Part shown: positions 17,896 to 26,855 of the stretch, one piece after another
How positions within the stretch are numbered: position 1 is the stretch's first letter
How the letters are laid out: the number at the start of each line of letters is the position of its first letter
Source of the DNA: Bacteroidota bacterium
GTDB lineage: Bacteria > Bacteroidota > Ignavibacteria > Kryptoniales > JAKASW01
NCBI GenBank assembly: GCA_021794075.1
Contig: JAJYRM010000021.1
Span: 1 to 43,212 of the forward strand
Length of the DNA stretch: 43,212 nucleotides
Direction: 5' to 3'
Made by a program: the position numbers and the translations under genes
Notes under the pieces: generated by a model
What the model was told of the DNA's origin: nothing
The model's input: the letters and a program-made list of their open reading frames with translations, nothing else
Databases searched by the model: none

Positions 17896-19236
17896 TCAGT
17901 CCGCGAAATTGAACGAATCGAGAAAATGCGTATCGAACTCGCCTTTCCTGAACCGTTCATCCTTCATGACCTTCTTATGGAATGGAATCGTGGTAGCGAT
18001 CCCTTCCACAACAAACTCATCCAGCGCCCTGTACATCTTGTCTATCGCCTCTTCCCTGGTCGGCGCGAAGGCGATCAGCTTCGCGAGAAGCGAATCGTAA
18101 TAAGGCGGAACTTTATAACCGACATAAACATGTGAATCCGTCCTGACTCCGAATCCGCCGGGGACATGAAAACCGGTGATTATTCCAGGATTGGGCCGAA
18201 AATCCTTGAAAGGATCCTCGGCGTTTATGCGGCATTCGATCGCGTGGCCGGTCTGTTTCAATTTCTTCTTGCTGACCTTCGATCCGGAAGCCACAAATAT
18301 CTGCTCTTTGACGAGATCGAACCCGGTCACCTGTTCGGTCACAGGATGCTCGACCTGGATTCTTGTATTCATTTCCATGAAATAGAAATTCTTATACTTG
18401 TCGACCAGGAATTCTATCGTGCCCGCGCCTTCGTACTTGACGCTCTTTGCGCCCTTGACGGCGGCGGCGCCCATCTTTTCCCTGAGTTCCGGATCCACGA
18501 CAGGGGACGGGGATTCCTCGATGAGCTTCTGGTGTCTTCGCTGGATCGAACACTCGCGCTCGCCTAGGTGGATCACCTCGCCGTACTGGTCGCCGAGCAC
18601 CTGGAACTCCACATGGCGCGGCTGCTCAACATACTTTTCAATGTAGACCCCGCCATTGCCAAACGCCGCCTCCGCTTCCGTGCGGGCCATCTGGAATTGC
18701 CTCTCAAATTCTTCCGCGTTCCACGCGAGCCGCATCCCTTTTCCACCGCCGCCAGCGGTCGCCTTTATAATGACCGGGTAGCCGACAGTTTCCGCGGCTT
18801 CCTTCGCCGTCTTCGGGTCGTCGATGACCCCGTCGCTTCCGGGAACGACCGGCACGCCGGCCTTCCGCATCGTGTCTTTGGCGGAGGCCTTGTCGCCCAT
18901 CATGTTAATCATGTCGGGCTTAGGTCCGATGAACTTTATGCCGCTGCTTTCGCATATCTCGGAGAATTTCGCGTTCTCGGAGAGAAATCCGTAACCCGGA
19001 TGGACAGCATCCGCGTTCGTTATCTCCGCCGCGGCGATGATCCTCGGTATATTAAGGTAGCTCTCGCGTCCGGGAGGAGGACCAATGCAGACGGCTTCGT
19101 CTGCGAAACGAACGTGAAGCGAGTCGCGATCTGCTTCTGAATATACCGCGACCGTTTTGATACCGAGCTCCCTGCAGCTTCTTATGACACGGAGCGCGAT
19201 CTCACCTCTATTTGCTATTAGTATCTTATTAAACAA
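17896..19236 (-). CDS. accC: Biotin carboxylase subunit of acetyl-CoA carboxylase
   Basis: Catalyses ATP-dependent carboxylation of the biotin on AccB, the first half-reaction of malonyl-CoA formation. The 446-residue protein shows [19 protein letters not shown] at the N-terminus, the glycine-rich ATP lid [12 protein letters not shown], the [15 protein letters not shown] motif and [13 protein letters not shown]. Length is normal for stand-alone AccC. The ribosome site is weak. It is the third gene of the efp-accB-accC run, a common arrangement. Confidence 0.97.
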   Translation of the reverse strand: MFNKILIANRGEIALRVIRSCRELGIKTVAVYSEADRDSLHVRFADEAVCIGPPPGRESYLNIPRIIAAAEITNADAVHPGYGFLSENAKFSEICESSGIKFIGPKPDMINMMGDKASAKDTMRKAGVPVVPGSDGVIDDPKTAKEAAETVGYPVIIKATAGGGGKGMRLAWNAEEFERQFQMARTEAEAAFGNGGVYIEKYVEQPRHVEFQVLGDQYGEVIHLGERECSIQRRHQKLIEESPSPVVDPELREKMGAAAVKGAKSVKYEGAGTIEFLVDKYKNFYFMEMNTRIQVEHPVTEQVTGFDLVKEQIFVASGSKVSKKKLKQTGHAIECRINAEDPFKDFRPNPGIITGFHVPGGFGVRTDSHVYVGYKVPPYYDSLLAKLIAFAPTREEAIDKMYRALDEFVVEGIATTIPFHKKVMKDERFRKGEFDTHFLDSFNFAD

Positions 19237-19242
19237 TAGTTG

Positions 19243-19319
19243 CCTCAGATTTCGGATTGCGGATGGCGGAATTCGAATTTACAATTCGCAATTCGAAATC
19301 CGAAATTCGAAATTTTGAA
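19243..19319. repeat. Degenerate AATTCGAAATCCGAA word-repeat between accB and accC
   Basis: The short gap between accC and accB is filled by near-repeats of ATTCG, AATCCGAAA and ATTCGAAAT on both strands, for example AATTCGAAATCCGAAATTCG at about 19291-19310. The words form direct and inverted repeats and are far more A/T-rich than the flanking genes. I know of no named element to assign. Similar word-rich text occurs at 42160-42335. Confidence 0.6.
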
Positions 19320-19329
19320 GAAGGTCTAA

Positions 19330-19812
19330 TCAAGCCGGCTCTACCAGGAAAAGAGGCTGGTTGTATTCAACAGGTTGTCCGTTCTGGGCGAGGACCTGAA
19401 CAACTTTGCCGGCGATATCCGATTCTATCTCATTCATAAGTTTCATCGCTTCGATGATACAGATGACTGTGCCGGGCTGAACCGATGATCCGACCTGGAC
19501 ATACGGATCGGCGTTTGGCGCTGGAGCGCTGTAAAATGTGCCGACGATCGGCGAACGCACCTCATGATATTTCGAGCCTTCCGCCTTCGGTGCGGCGGCT
19601 GGCGCTGCCTCCGGCACCGCGCTTGCGGATTGAGCCGGAGCCGGCTGAGCGTAAACCGGTTGCTGAGGTATTAATTGAGGGACCGGAGCCGCCGAGGAAT
19701 TGTGGCGGGCCTTGCTTACTCTTATCTTTGAGCCTTCCTCCTCAATCTCTATTTCGTCTACGCCGCTCTCGTCAACAAGTTTGACGATCTTCTTGATGTA
19801 GTTAAGGTCCAT
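19330..19812 (-). CDS. accB: Biotin carboxyl carrier protein of acetyl-CoA carboxylase
   Basis: A 160-residue carrier. The N-terminal helix (about residues 1-35: LNYIKKIVKLVDESGVDEIE) is followed by a Pro/Ala-rich linker (residues 45-80) and a C-terminal biotinyl domain. The biotin site is Lys124 in EAMKLMNE, with the protruding-thumb segment SAPAPNADPYV before it. It is placed between efp and accC, 124 bases after efp. GGAG precedes the ATG at 19812. Confidence 0.97.
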   Translation of the reverse strand: MDLNYIKKIVKLVDESGVDEIEIEEEGSKIRVSKARHNSSAAPVPQLIPQQPVYAQPAPAQSASAVPEAAPAAAPKAEGSKYHEVRSPIVGTFYSAPAPNADPYVQVGSSVQPGTVICIIEAMKLMNEIESDIAGKVVQVLAQNGQPVEYNQPLFLVEPA

Positions 19813-19935
19813 TTGGTCTCCGATGCTAAGGTGTCCAGTCCCGTTGCCGGGAAGTGTATGGATGAAAAGAAAAAACCGCGAAGATCTCCTCTCCGAGCGC
19901 CACGCCCGATTCGATAGAGGGATCGACCGGCTAAG

Positions 19936-20496
19936 CTACTTCACACGCTCGACGTAGGCGCCGTTGCGCGTGTCCACTTTAAGAACTTCCCCTTCGTTTA
20001 CGAAGAGAGGAACGTTCACGGTCGCACCCGTTTCCATCTTCGCCGGCTTCATGACGTTATTCACACTGTCGCCCTTAATACCCGGCTCCGTTTCCACGAC
20101 TCTCAAACTAACGAAAATCGGAATTTCAACGGCGGTGATCTCCGAACCATTGAAGGAAATCTGCACGTTCTCATTTTCCTTGAGAAACTTGCTTCCTTCG
20201 CCGACAACTTCTTCCGGCACCTGTATCTGTTCGTACGTTTCGTTTTCCATGAAAACAAGCAGATCGCCGTCCCGATATAGGTACTGGTACGTACGCTGCT
20301 CGATCCTGACAACCTCTATGTCCTGTCCCGCCCGAAACCTGTTCTCAATCACCTGTCCGGTCTTAATGTTCTTCATCTTCGCCCGAACGAAGGCGCGCCA
20401 GTTGCCCGGGTTCACATGCTGAAATTCCACGATTGTCCATAAATCGTTATTGTAACGGATCGTCAACCCCGGTCTGAAATCTGAGGTACTAGCCAT
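19936..20496 (-). CDS. efp: Translation elongation factor P
   Basis: A 186-residue three-domain protein that rescues ribosomes stalled at polyproline stretches. The KOW-like N-terminal domain, the two OB domains and the C-terminal GAYVERV tail are all present. The tip loop of domain I reads NPGNWRAF (residues 29-36), so Asn32 occupies the place of the modified Lys34 of E. coli (KPGKGQAF). Some phyla use unmodified tips, so the protein is probably active, but EpmA/EarP-type modification at this position is not possible. GGGAG precedes the ATG. It heads the accB-accC run. Confidence 0.96.
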   Translation of the reverse strand: MASTSDFRPGLTIRYNNDLWTIVEFQHVNPGNWRAFVRAKMKNIKTGQVIENRFRAGQDIEVVRIEQRTYQYLYRDGDLLVFMENETYEQIQVPEEVVGEGSKFLKENENVQISFNGSEITAVEIPIFVSLRVVETEPGIKGDSVNNVMKPAKMETGATVNVPLFVNEGEVLKVDTRNGAYVERVK

Positions 20497-21225
20497 AATC
20501 TCCCATAAATCTTGGTGTTTTGTGATTTTTGCTTAAAAATATAGTTTCGGAGCCGCCAAGAATCAAGGAAACGGGAAGATAGCTGGCTATGGCACTCGTA
20601 CCATTTGAAAACCAGAAGACGACACCCCAACTCCTCAAACGGTCCGATTGAAATGACCTGGTTGAGCAATTCTGTGAGGGAGTTGGCGGACGAACAGACC
20701 TTATGCGGTCAGACGGACTCGGTATATGCTTTAAACTCCAACCCGGTCAATTCACCTCCACCTGCGCCGACATGATGAAATTTCAAAACGCAAGCACCAG
20801 CCCATGGGGTGCTGCTGTGGGATCCCGCCTGCGAAAGAGGCCACGTGTGTGAATTAGACCAGAAATTCGCTCGACAATATTTTTGCAAATGGATGACAAT
20901 GATCTCCCGGTTAGAGACTAGATTCTGGCATGATTGCTTGCTTCCGTGACAGACAGCTTCGGAAGGCAATAGAATGACGATCCTTAGGTCTTTCAAATAT
21001 CGCACCGTGATTCATAGAGGCACTAGCGCTTCTTGCATCCCGGAATCTATTTGTTCAGAATTGAAGCTCTCAAAACTCCCTTTTGGGAAATGGAACTGCG
21101 TGTGAATCAGCGTTTTGGTCGCCATTTTGAAATATAACAGACAAACACTCCGAGCGAGCGAAATGATGCCTGGTCTAGTCTCATCTCGCCGCACGGTAAT
21201 TCTTAATTAAAAAAGAGGGGGAAAC
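20497..21225. other. 729-base intergenic region between divergent efp and nucleotidase genes
   Basis: Despite its length I see no supported gene. Minus-strand frames at 20709-21005 and 21012-21194 lack ribosome sites and have no protein-like pattern. No tRNA, tmRNA, SRP RNA or RNase P core could be recognised. Promoters for both flanking genes should lie here, but none is convincing. An undetected small RNA is possible. Confidence 0.4.
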
Positions 21226-23133
21226 ATGACTTGGAAGATTACATCCAGGGCTCTGATCGTGATGATTCTGTTTGTCACGACATCATTCGGTCAGAACAAG
21301 ACAATTACTCTTCTCCATCTAAACGATACTCATTCAAATCTGTCGGCGCTCGGTCCTCGGACGGCGCATCTCCAGGGAACAGTTGGAGGCATAGCGCGTG
21401 CCGCCACAGTTATCGAGATGACTCGACGATTCGACCGGAACACCATTGTCCTTGATGCAGGCGATCTTTTCATCGGCGACATCTTTTTCAACGTCACTTT
21501 CGGCGTCCCGGAACTGAAGATGCTAAGAAATCTTGGTGTCGATGCGATGACTGTCGGGAATCATGAATTCGACTTGGCTCCGGCAACTCTACTTTCATCG
21601 CTCAGCGAGGCGTTCAAAGGAGGAGGTTTTCCGCTCCTTTCGGCAAACATGGTGCTGGATGCGCCCGAAGTTCAGCCGCTGAAGAAGTACATCTTACCCT
21701 ACACCATCAAAAAGGTCGAGGGGGTGAAAATCGGAATATTCGGACTTACAACGCCAGAGACCAATATTCTTTCTCAACCGAGTCCTGCGTACATCGACAC
21801 CAATTTCGTCGAAATCGCCGCCGCCATGGTGCAGAAGCTGAAGAGTCTCAACTGTTCCGTGATCATTCTCCTTTCACATCTCGGTTTCATGTATGACCAG
21901 GTGGTCGCTTCGCATGTGCCGGGAATTGACTTCATCATAGGTGGACATGACCACTACGTTTTTGAGCACCCCGTGCCAGTCGCGAATCCACTGGGAGACA
22001 CCACATTCATCATGCAGGCCGGCGCCTTCTATCAGTACATTGGAAAACTCAGATTCGGGGTAAAGCAGGGCAGAGTCCGCATAGTGGATTACGATCTGAT
22101 CCACCTTGACAGGTCGATTCCGCAAGATCCGTTCATAGCGTTGAAGGTCAAGTTGCTCGAAAAACAGATCGAGGCGGTGTATGGTCCAATGTTCACAAAG
22201 AAAATCGCTTACGCAACCGTGGATTTCCCCCAGATAGCCGACTCCCTTCTCAATCCCGGCAACCACGACACGCCCGCCGGCAATCTGGTGACGGATGCTT
22301 TCAGGGCTTACACGGGCACCGACATAGCGATCACAGCCGACGGGGCCTTAGCCGAGCCGTTGTACCACGGCCCGCTCGTCGGTGACGATATCTTCCGCCT
22401 TGTGGGGTACGGTTTCAATACGGACAACGGACTTGGCTACAGGCTGGCGACGTTTGAGATAACGGGAATGGATCTGATCAAGGGAATCGAGTTCGGACTC
22501 AGCAGCATCGAGTCGAGCGACGCGTTCTTCATGCAGGCTTCCGGTATGTCATATTGTTACGCGGTTGACCAGCCGGCCGGATCAAGAGTAGTGGGAGTTC
22601 AGATCGGTGGAGTGGATATTGATCTGACAAAAACCTACACCGTCACTTCAAACGAGTTCATCCTGGCGGTTCTGAAAGACTACGTCGGACCGATGATAGG
22701 GTTGACTGTAAGCAATCCGAAAGTGCTGCAGGGTATCGCAGAGTACTCCGTTGTAGAAACTTATGTGAAGACGTTGGGTACAATAAGTCCGGCCGTCGAA
22801 GGGCGGGTCACCGCGATACAGACTGAGTCACCATCGATGAAACGAACTCAGCAGTCGGCTACCGTCGCGAAGGAATTCTACCTCGCTCAGAATTATCCAA
22901 ATCCCTTCAATCCCACGACGACAATAAGCTTCTCGCTTCCGAAGTCGACGTTTGTGACCGTCAAAGTATATGATATTCTCGGAAGAGAAGTCGCAACGCT
23001 GGCGGCGGGTGAATTAGGGGCAGGAATACATGCCCTAATCTGGAACGCAGACCGATTCGCCAGCGGAGTTTACTTCTGCCGCATCGAAGCAGGGCAATAC
23101 CACGTCTCCAAGAAAATGATATTGATGAAGTAG
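21226..23133 (+). CDS. Secreted 5'-nucleotidase-family metallophosphatase with type IX sorting domain
   Basis: A 635-residue UshA-like protein. The signal peptide ends near TSFGQ (residue 23). The metallophosphatase core has LLHLNDTHSN, LDAGDLFIGD, VGNHEFD and the GGHDHY motif, which are the metal and phosphate ligands. The C-terminal 5'-nucleotidase domain (from about residue 345) contains NHDTPAGNLVTDAFR and TADGALAEP. Residues 554-635 form a type IX secretion C-terminal domain, starting AQNYPNPFNPTT and ending in YHVSKKMILMK. It should be exported through the outer membrane and hydrolyse extracellular nucleotides or related phosphoesters. A run of AGAGGGGG precedes the ATG. No T9SS machinery genes are in the window. 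Confidence 0.93.
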   Translation: MTWKITSRALIVMILFVTTSFGQNKTITLLHLNDTHSNLSALGPRTAHLQGTVGGIARAATVIEMTRRFDRNTIVLDAGDLFIGDIFFNVTFGVPELKMLRNLGVDAMTVGNHEFDLAPATLLSSLSEAFKGGGFPLLSANMVLDAPEVQPLKKYILPYTIKKVEGVKIGIFGLTTPETNILSQPSPAYIDTNFVEIAAAMVQKLKSLNCSVIILLSHLGFMYDQVVASHVPGIDFIIGGHDHYVFEHPVPVANPLGDTTFIMQAGAFYQYIGKLRFGVKQGRVRIVDYDLIHLDRSIPQDPFIALKVKLLEKQIEAVYGPMFTKKIAYATVDFPQIADSLLNPGNHDTPAGNLVTDAFRAYTGTDIAITADGALAEPLYHGPLVGDDIFRLVGYGFNTDNGLGYRLATFEITGMDLIKGIEFGLSSIESSDAFFMQASGMSYCYAVDQPAGSRVVGVQIGGVDIDLTKTYTVTSNEFILAVLKDYVGPMIGLTVSNPKVLQGIAEYSVVETYVKTLGTISPAVEGRVTAIQTESPSMKRTQQSATVAKEFYLAQNYPNPFNPTTTISFSLPKSTFVTVKVYDILGREVATLAAGELGAGIHALIWNADRFASGVYFCRIEAGQYHVSKKMILMK

Positions 23134-23152
23134 TCCGTACAACCTACTGCCT

Positions 23153-23186
23153 GGCCCGCCTGGAGAAGTGATGTCCCGGGCGGGCC
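23153..23186 (+). terminator. GC-rich hairpin after the nucleotidase gene
   Basis: GGCCCGCC (23153-23160) pairs with GGCGGGCC (23179-23186), and three more pairs extend the stem. There is no T-run, so termination may be weak or Rho-assisted. It lies 20 bases after the stop codon. Confidence 0.55.
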
Positions 23187-23265
23187 TAATTCGGCTCTGA
23201 ATAATGACGACGGACAAGCGGATCTATGGAATTGCCTCGGCAGCCACACCCTCGAAGCCTAGAAT

Positions 23266-23643
23266 TTACCGTTTCTTTTTCGGATTAAATGTCTGGTTCG
23301 AATAATTGAGTTTGATTCCCTTCAGCAGCTCCCTCACGCGCTCAGCATCATCCTCCCTGACGAGGAGAACGACAGGATCGACGTTTCGGAAACCCGAAAG
23401 CGCATCACCCTGCAGGTAATATTCTATGCTTTCGGAGTCAAGAATCAGCCGGATGCTGACGACGTCGGCCTGATCCATGGTCTGAAGGATCGGAATGAGC
23501 CTTGTGTTGTCAGGTTCCATGACAGGCTCTTTGTCGTTGGTTTGTTCCACCTTTTCAGGAAGCCTCTCGACGAGTTCCGCACCGCAGTCGGCGCAGCGGG
23601 TGAAGCCGGGCCTGTATTCGGTTTTGCATTGTGGGCAGAACAT
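23266..23643 (-). CDS. Zinc-ribbon plus DUF2007 protein
   Basis: A 125-residue soluble protein. The N-terminus CPQCKTEYRPGFTRCADCG is a four-cysteine zinc ribbon (Cys3, Cys6, Cys17, Cys20). Residues about 45-110 (ILQTMDQADVVSIRLILDSESIEYYLQGD, then VLLVREDDAERVRELL) match the DUF2007 signal-transducing fold, in which a short ferredoxin-like domain is thought to bind a ligand. Function is unknown. GGAG lies nine bases before the start at 23643. Confidence 0.85.
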   Translation of the reverse strand: MFCPQCKTEYRPGFTRCADCGAELVERLPEKVEQTNDKEPVMEPDNTRLIPILQTMDQADVVSIRLILDSESIEYYLQGDALSGFRNVDPVVLLVREDDAERVRELLKGIKLNYSNQTFNPKKKR

Positions 23644-23783
23644 TTCTGCATCTCCCTTCCCTGAGCTTTTACTTCTGGAGTGCTCAGCCTTTGTTATTGA
23701 CGAGCTTCTGTCTCTCTATATTGGCACAGACCTTTTGATTCATCAATGTACCGAAGATACAAACTCATACGGGAAACGACTTA

Positions 23784-24203
23784 TCAATTCTCCGCCTTTA
23801 TCCTAATGAGTTCTCTGATCGCTGCCGCCGCCCTCCTGTCTTTGACTTCGACTCGCAGCCCTTTGCCTTCAGGATACTTCTTCGCGCTGGCAACTTCATC
23901 GATAATCTGCTTTGGGAGATCACTTCGCAGGATCGCTTCTACCGCCCGATCACCGAACACGAATGACAAACGGAATCCACCCCTCAGCGCCGTGAAAAAG
24001 AAGAGGTTCTTTCTGGGTGAAAGCAGTTTCATCGTCCATCCGGATTTGGGACCGTAGTATTTCCATTCTTCGATGGCGGGACCGTAATTACTCTGGACAT
24101 ATCTTCTCAATTCAAGCCAGATCTCTCCCATGTCGCCGAGAGTTTTGAGCAACGTCCGGCCATCGGGAACTACCGACTTATCATTGAACGCATTGTCCTC
24201 CAT
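23784..24203 (-). CDS. DUF3788 family protein
   Basis: About 139 residues. The pattern EEWKYYGPKSGWTMKLL and KNLFFFTALRGGFRLSFVFGDRA is that of DUF3788, a family of small cytoplasmic proteins related to YdhG/DUF1801 by overall fold. I set the start at the ATG 24203 because GGAAAGGAGA lies just upstream; an in-frame ATG at 24230 is an alternative. It lies 48 bases after the M28 peptidase gene and may share its transcript. Confidence 0.83.
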   Translation of the reverse strand: MEDNAFNDKSVVPDGRTLLKTLGDMGEIWLELRRYVQSNYGPAIEEWKYYGPKSGWTMKLLSPRKNLFFFTALRGGFRLSFVFGDRAVEAILRSDLPKQIIDEVASAKKYPEGKGLRVEVKDRRAAAAIRELIRIKAEN

Positions 24204-24251
24204 GGAACAATCTCCTTTCCTCTTTCCCACCGCCTTCCAAGAGACCTCGCC

Positions 24252-25487
24252 TCATCGGCTTTTCTGGTCTTTATACATCACATAATTCACTGCAATGTCA
24301 AGAGCCGCTTCTACCGCCGCAGGCTCTATATGCTCCACCGTATCCTGTAGAGTGTGGTAAACGGTCTTGTCGCCGATGCTTGAAGCCGACATGCCGATGA
24401 GCGACGTCGCTTTGACTCCGAGCCTGGCAAAAGTCCAGGCATCCGTGCCGCCGCTTCCCGGAAGAAGCGGCTTAACAGAAACGTGATGACCAAGGGCAGC
24501 TCCTATCTGCCTGCACTCTTCAGCCATCTCCCCCGACAGGCGACAAGTACCGTTTCTGTCGCGAGTAATCAGCGCTAGTTCTTTGAGAGAGAACACGCTT
24601 TCCAAATTTAGAACGGATGTCGGTACGGAGAGCAAATCGCTCTTATGCCGTCTTACGTAATCGGCAGCGCCGCGCGTTCCAACTTCTTCTCCGTCCGTGC
24701 TCAGGACGATCACGCGCGTGTGTTTCAGAGACGATCCGCTTCTCCTCCGAAGACTAAAATGCACCGCTGAAGTAATGGCAATCGACGTGGAGTTGAGGTT
24801 GTCCCCAGCGCCCGGAGACTGCAGGCGCGTAATGACGAAGTATAACGGGCCCACAAAGAGGAGTCCCAAAAACCACTCTGTTAGCGCCACACCCATCGGG
24901 ACCTGAATGCTGTGGCCGAAGCTCTCCCCAACTACGGCCATGGCCGTAATGACAATCATCGACGCGTAGACCGCTACAGCCATTACAAGCCTGGGCAGCG
25001 CGAGCTTTTTAAACCGAAGAAGAAAACCAAGGACATACGGACTGTCGTGGTGGCCGCTCAAAATTACCTGCTGTCTCACTTCACCGGACGGCTCGAGTAC
25101 CCCGTAAACATTGCATCCCTCGGCAGGCGCAAACCATCTGTCGAAAAGCTTTCCATTGAAAACATAAAGCAGCGTACCATAAGCAATCCCGAAAAGCGAG
25201 ACTAAAAAAGAAAAGTAGACGAGGATACCTCCAGGGATAATAAACAGAACAGAAAGAAAGTAAGAGACCGCCATGACCTTTCCGAGATTCCTGAACGAAC
25301 CAGGGCGCATCTCAAAACGCTCCTGTACCACCTTGTCGCAGTGGACCCTCAACATCTCCGCTATCTGATCTGCCGCGTTAAGGCACTGACGTGTTCCCGC
25401 GATGCGTGGGCCGTGCCTGTCGAGCAAAGATTGCGTTAGCTTTAATGTTGCGATGGCGGCCTCGCGACCGACATGCTCGAGTTCCAC
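24252..25487 (-). CDS. Membrane-anchored M28 family zinc peptidase
   Basis: A 411-residue aminopeptidase-like protein. Hydrophobic segments near residues 70-110 and 170-220 embed it in the inner membrane. The M28 zinc site is split around them: His and Asp in SGHHDSP, Asp in PGAGDNLNST, Glu-Glu in STDGEEVGTRGA and the C-terminal His in VYHTLQDT. All expected ligand types are present, so it is probably active, but the membrane insertion between motifs is unusual compared with secreted M28 enzymes. The start is GTG at 25487 with AAAGGTAGAG upstream. Confidence 0.86.
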   Translation of the reverse strand: MELEHVGREAAIATLKLTQSLLDRHGPRIAGTRQCLNAADQIAEMLRVHCDKVVQERFEMRPGSFRNLGKVMAVSYFLSVLFIIPGGILVYFSFLVSLFGIAYGTLLYVFNGKLFDRWFAPAEGCNVYGVLEPSGEVRQQVILSGHHDSPYVLGFLLRFKKLALPRLVMAVAVYASMIVITAMAVVGESFGHSIQVPMGVALTEWFLGLLFVGPLYFVITRLQSPGAGDNLNSTSIAITSAVHFSLRRRSGSSLKHTRVIVLSTDGEEVGTRGAADYVRRHKSDLLSVPTSVLNLESVFSLKELALITRDRNGTCRLSGEMAEECRQIGAALGHHVSVKPLLPGSGGTDAWTFARLGVKATSLIGMSASSIGDKTVYHTLQDTVEHIEPAAVEAALDIAVNYVMYKDQKSR

Positions 25488-25607
25488 GATCTCTACCTTT
25501 CTCCGTCCGAATCGATGCCCGGTGAGCGCGGAAGAACAATGCTGCCTTGCACATTCAGTCGATTGCCCACTAATGCTTTGCCCATCATTCCCGCGTGCCT
25601 TTCAACT

Positions 25608-25955
25608 CTAACCCTTCGCTATTTTTGCCACCTCAAGTGCCACCATGGCATTATGTTCGAAAGCAAGCCGCCTGTGGTTTACAAGATCGACGATAGTTCC
25701 AACGAAACAGAGTCCGCCAGTGAGAATGTAGAGGACACCCATCCCTATCTGTCCGAGAGCGAACCTGTGTATCCCGGCGATACCCACGAATCCGACGACC
25801 GCAAGGAGAAGGATAAGCTGTGGATCCTTTCTGCGTGCGTTGTAAACACCCGCGAAAAGCTTTACCTGGTCGTCGTTCATGTCTTTAATGACATTCTGGA
25901 CATAAGCCAGCTCGTCCCCTTGCAGCATCGGCATTAACTCATAGATGTTTGTCAT
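25608..25955 (-). CDS. TM2 domain membrane protein
   Basis: A 115-residue protein. A charged N-terminal region of about 45 residues precedes two membrane helices with the TM2 pattern: LLAVVGFVGIAGIHRFALGQ, then GVLYILTGGLCFVGTIVDLV. The GxHRFxLGqxGxG and DLV signatures are conserved in the family. Function is unknown. GAGGTGA lies before the start at 25955. It is followed 14 bases upstream by the DUF2752 gene; TM2 and DUF2752 genes often sit together. Confidence 0.9.
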   Translation of the reverse strand: MTNIYELMPMLQGDELAYVQNVIKDMNDDQVKLFAGVYNARRKDPQLILLLAVVGFVGIAGIHRFALGQIGMGVLYILTGGLCFVGTIVDLVNHRRLAFEHNAMVALEVAKIAKG

Positions 25956-25969
25956 TTCATCACCTCGCT

Positions 25970-26311
25970 TTAGTGAACTGAATTATCAAGGACCTTCCAC
26001 CTCAAAGAACCCTTTAACAAAGAGAACGTACGGAAGATAATGATGATGGTTGCAGGTATACCGAGGAGGTGGGTTTCCACAGAGCGCATCACGTCGCCGT
26101 GTAGAATAAAAGAAACCGATCTGCCAAGGCCGCATCCCGGGCAGTAGTGAAATCCGAGATTCTCAAGAGGACAAATCGAGAACGCGGTCTGAACGTATGG
26201 ATTGTGAATAGCGAGGTATGTTAAGGCAGCTATCCATGTCACCGTTTCGAGTCCGATCCGCCAGTAAAGCGTTCGCGCCAAACTAACTACGATCAAATTA
26301 ATCCGGTGCAT
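25970..26311 (-). CDS. DUF2752 membrane protein
   Basis: I choose the ATG at 26311, preceded by GAAGGGAG, giving 113 residues; a longer in-frame start at 26428 adds an unlikely Cys-rich leader overlapping the cupin gene. The DUF2752 signature is plain: SICPLENLGFHYCPGCGLGRS followed by FILHGDVMRS and a helix. The paired Cys residues and CPGCG are conserved in the family. Two to three membrane helices are predicted. Its function is unknown. It is translated just ahead of the TM2 gene. Confidence 0.85.
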   Translation of the reverse strand: MHRINLIVVSLARTLYWRIGLETVTWIAALTYLAIHNPYVQTAFSICPLENLGFHYCPGCGLGRSVSFILHGDVMRSVETHLLGIPATIIIIFRTFSLLKGSLRWKVLDNSVH

Positions 26312-26424
26312 GCAACTCCCTTCACATACTTGTGAACAAAAAAATCTTCTCACCGCGACGAATGAGCCGCCGAACGAGATTGAACACGGCGCCCCTAAGG
26401 ATGTAAAGACCGCCGTACCGAGAG

Positions 26425-26754
26425 TCAATCAAAGATTATCGCTCTAGCGCCGTTCTTGGAATGGACCTTGTGGGGTAGTTCGGTATCGCCAACCTGCGCG
26501 CTCATATCTCCCTTCAAATCGTATTTCCTTCCATCTTCCATCTCGATGGTCAGGTCACCTTCAAGGACAAGGACGATGTGGCCCTTTGTACACCAGTGGT
26601 CCGAGCAATAGTCAGCAGAATATTCAACGAGTCTTACGCGGACGTTACCCTGGTCGAGTTCCTTGGAAACCGCCCTTCCGGTCTCGCCGCGCATACCGAC
26701 GGAACTCACCCTGTTCCAATCTGTAACTGTGAACGGAACATTTTCCAGTTTCAT
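26425..26754 (-). CDS. DHCW-motif cupin fold protein
   Basis: About 109 residues forming one cupin barrel. The segment SADYCSDHWCTKGHIVLVLEG carries the Asp-His-Trp-Cys and Lys-Gly-His motifs typical of this small cupin group, and PHKVHSKNGARAIIFD closes the barrel. The His residues can bind a metal; no substrate is known. The ATG at 26754 has AGAGGG upstream; an in-frame ATG at 26781 is possible. Confidence 0.83.
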   Translation of the reverse strand: MKLENVPFTVTDWNRVSSVGMRGETGRAVSKELDQGNVRVRLVEYSADYCSDHWCTKGHIVLVLEGDLTIEMEDGRKYDLKGDMSAQVGDTELPHKVHSKNGARAIIFD

Positions 26755-26855
26755 TGCAGTGGCCCTCTGACATTGTTTCAAGCCTCTTCCATTCCGGGGG
26801 GAGTATCCCTGAACTAAACGACATCCGATCCCTCCGGGCGAAACCTCGATCTATT

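Noticed and set aside
20709-21194. Two minus-strand frames in the 729-base gap
   Set aside because: No ribosome site, no known motif and unlikely amino-acid composition.
25545-25560. TTGCACATTC match near the M28 peptidase start
   Set aside because: Only the left half of the TTGCAC-N4-GCAA pattern is present, with no second half or repeat.
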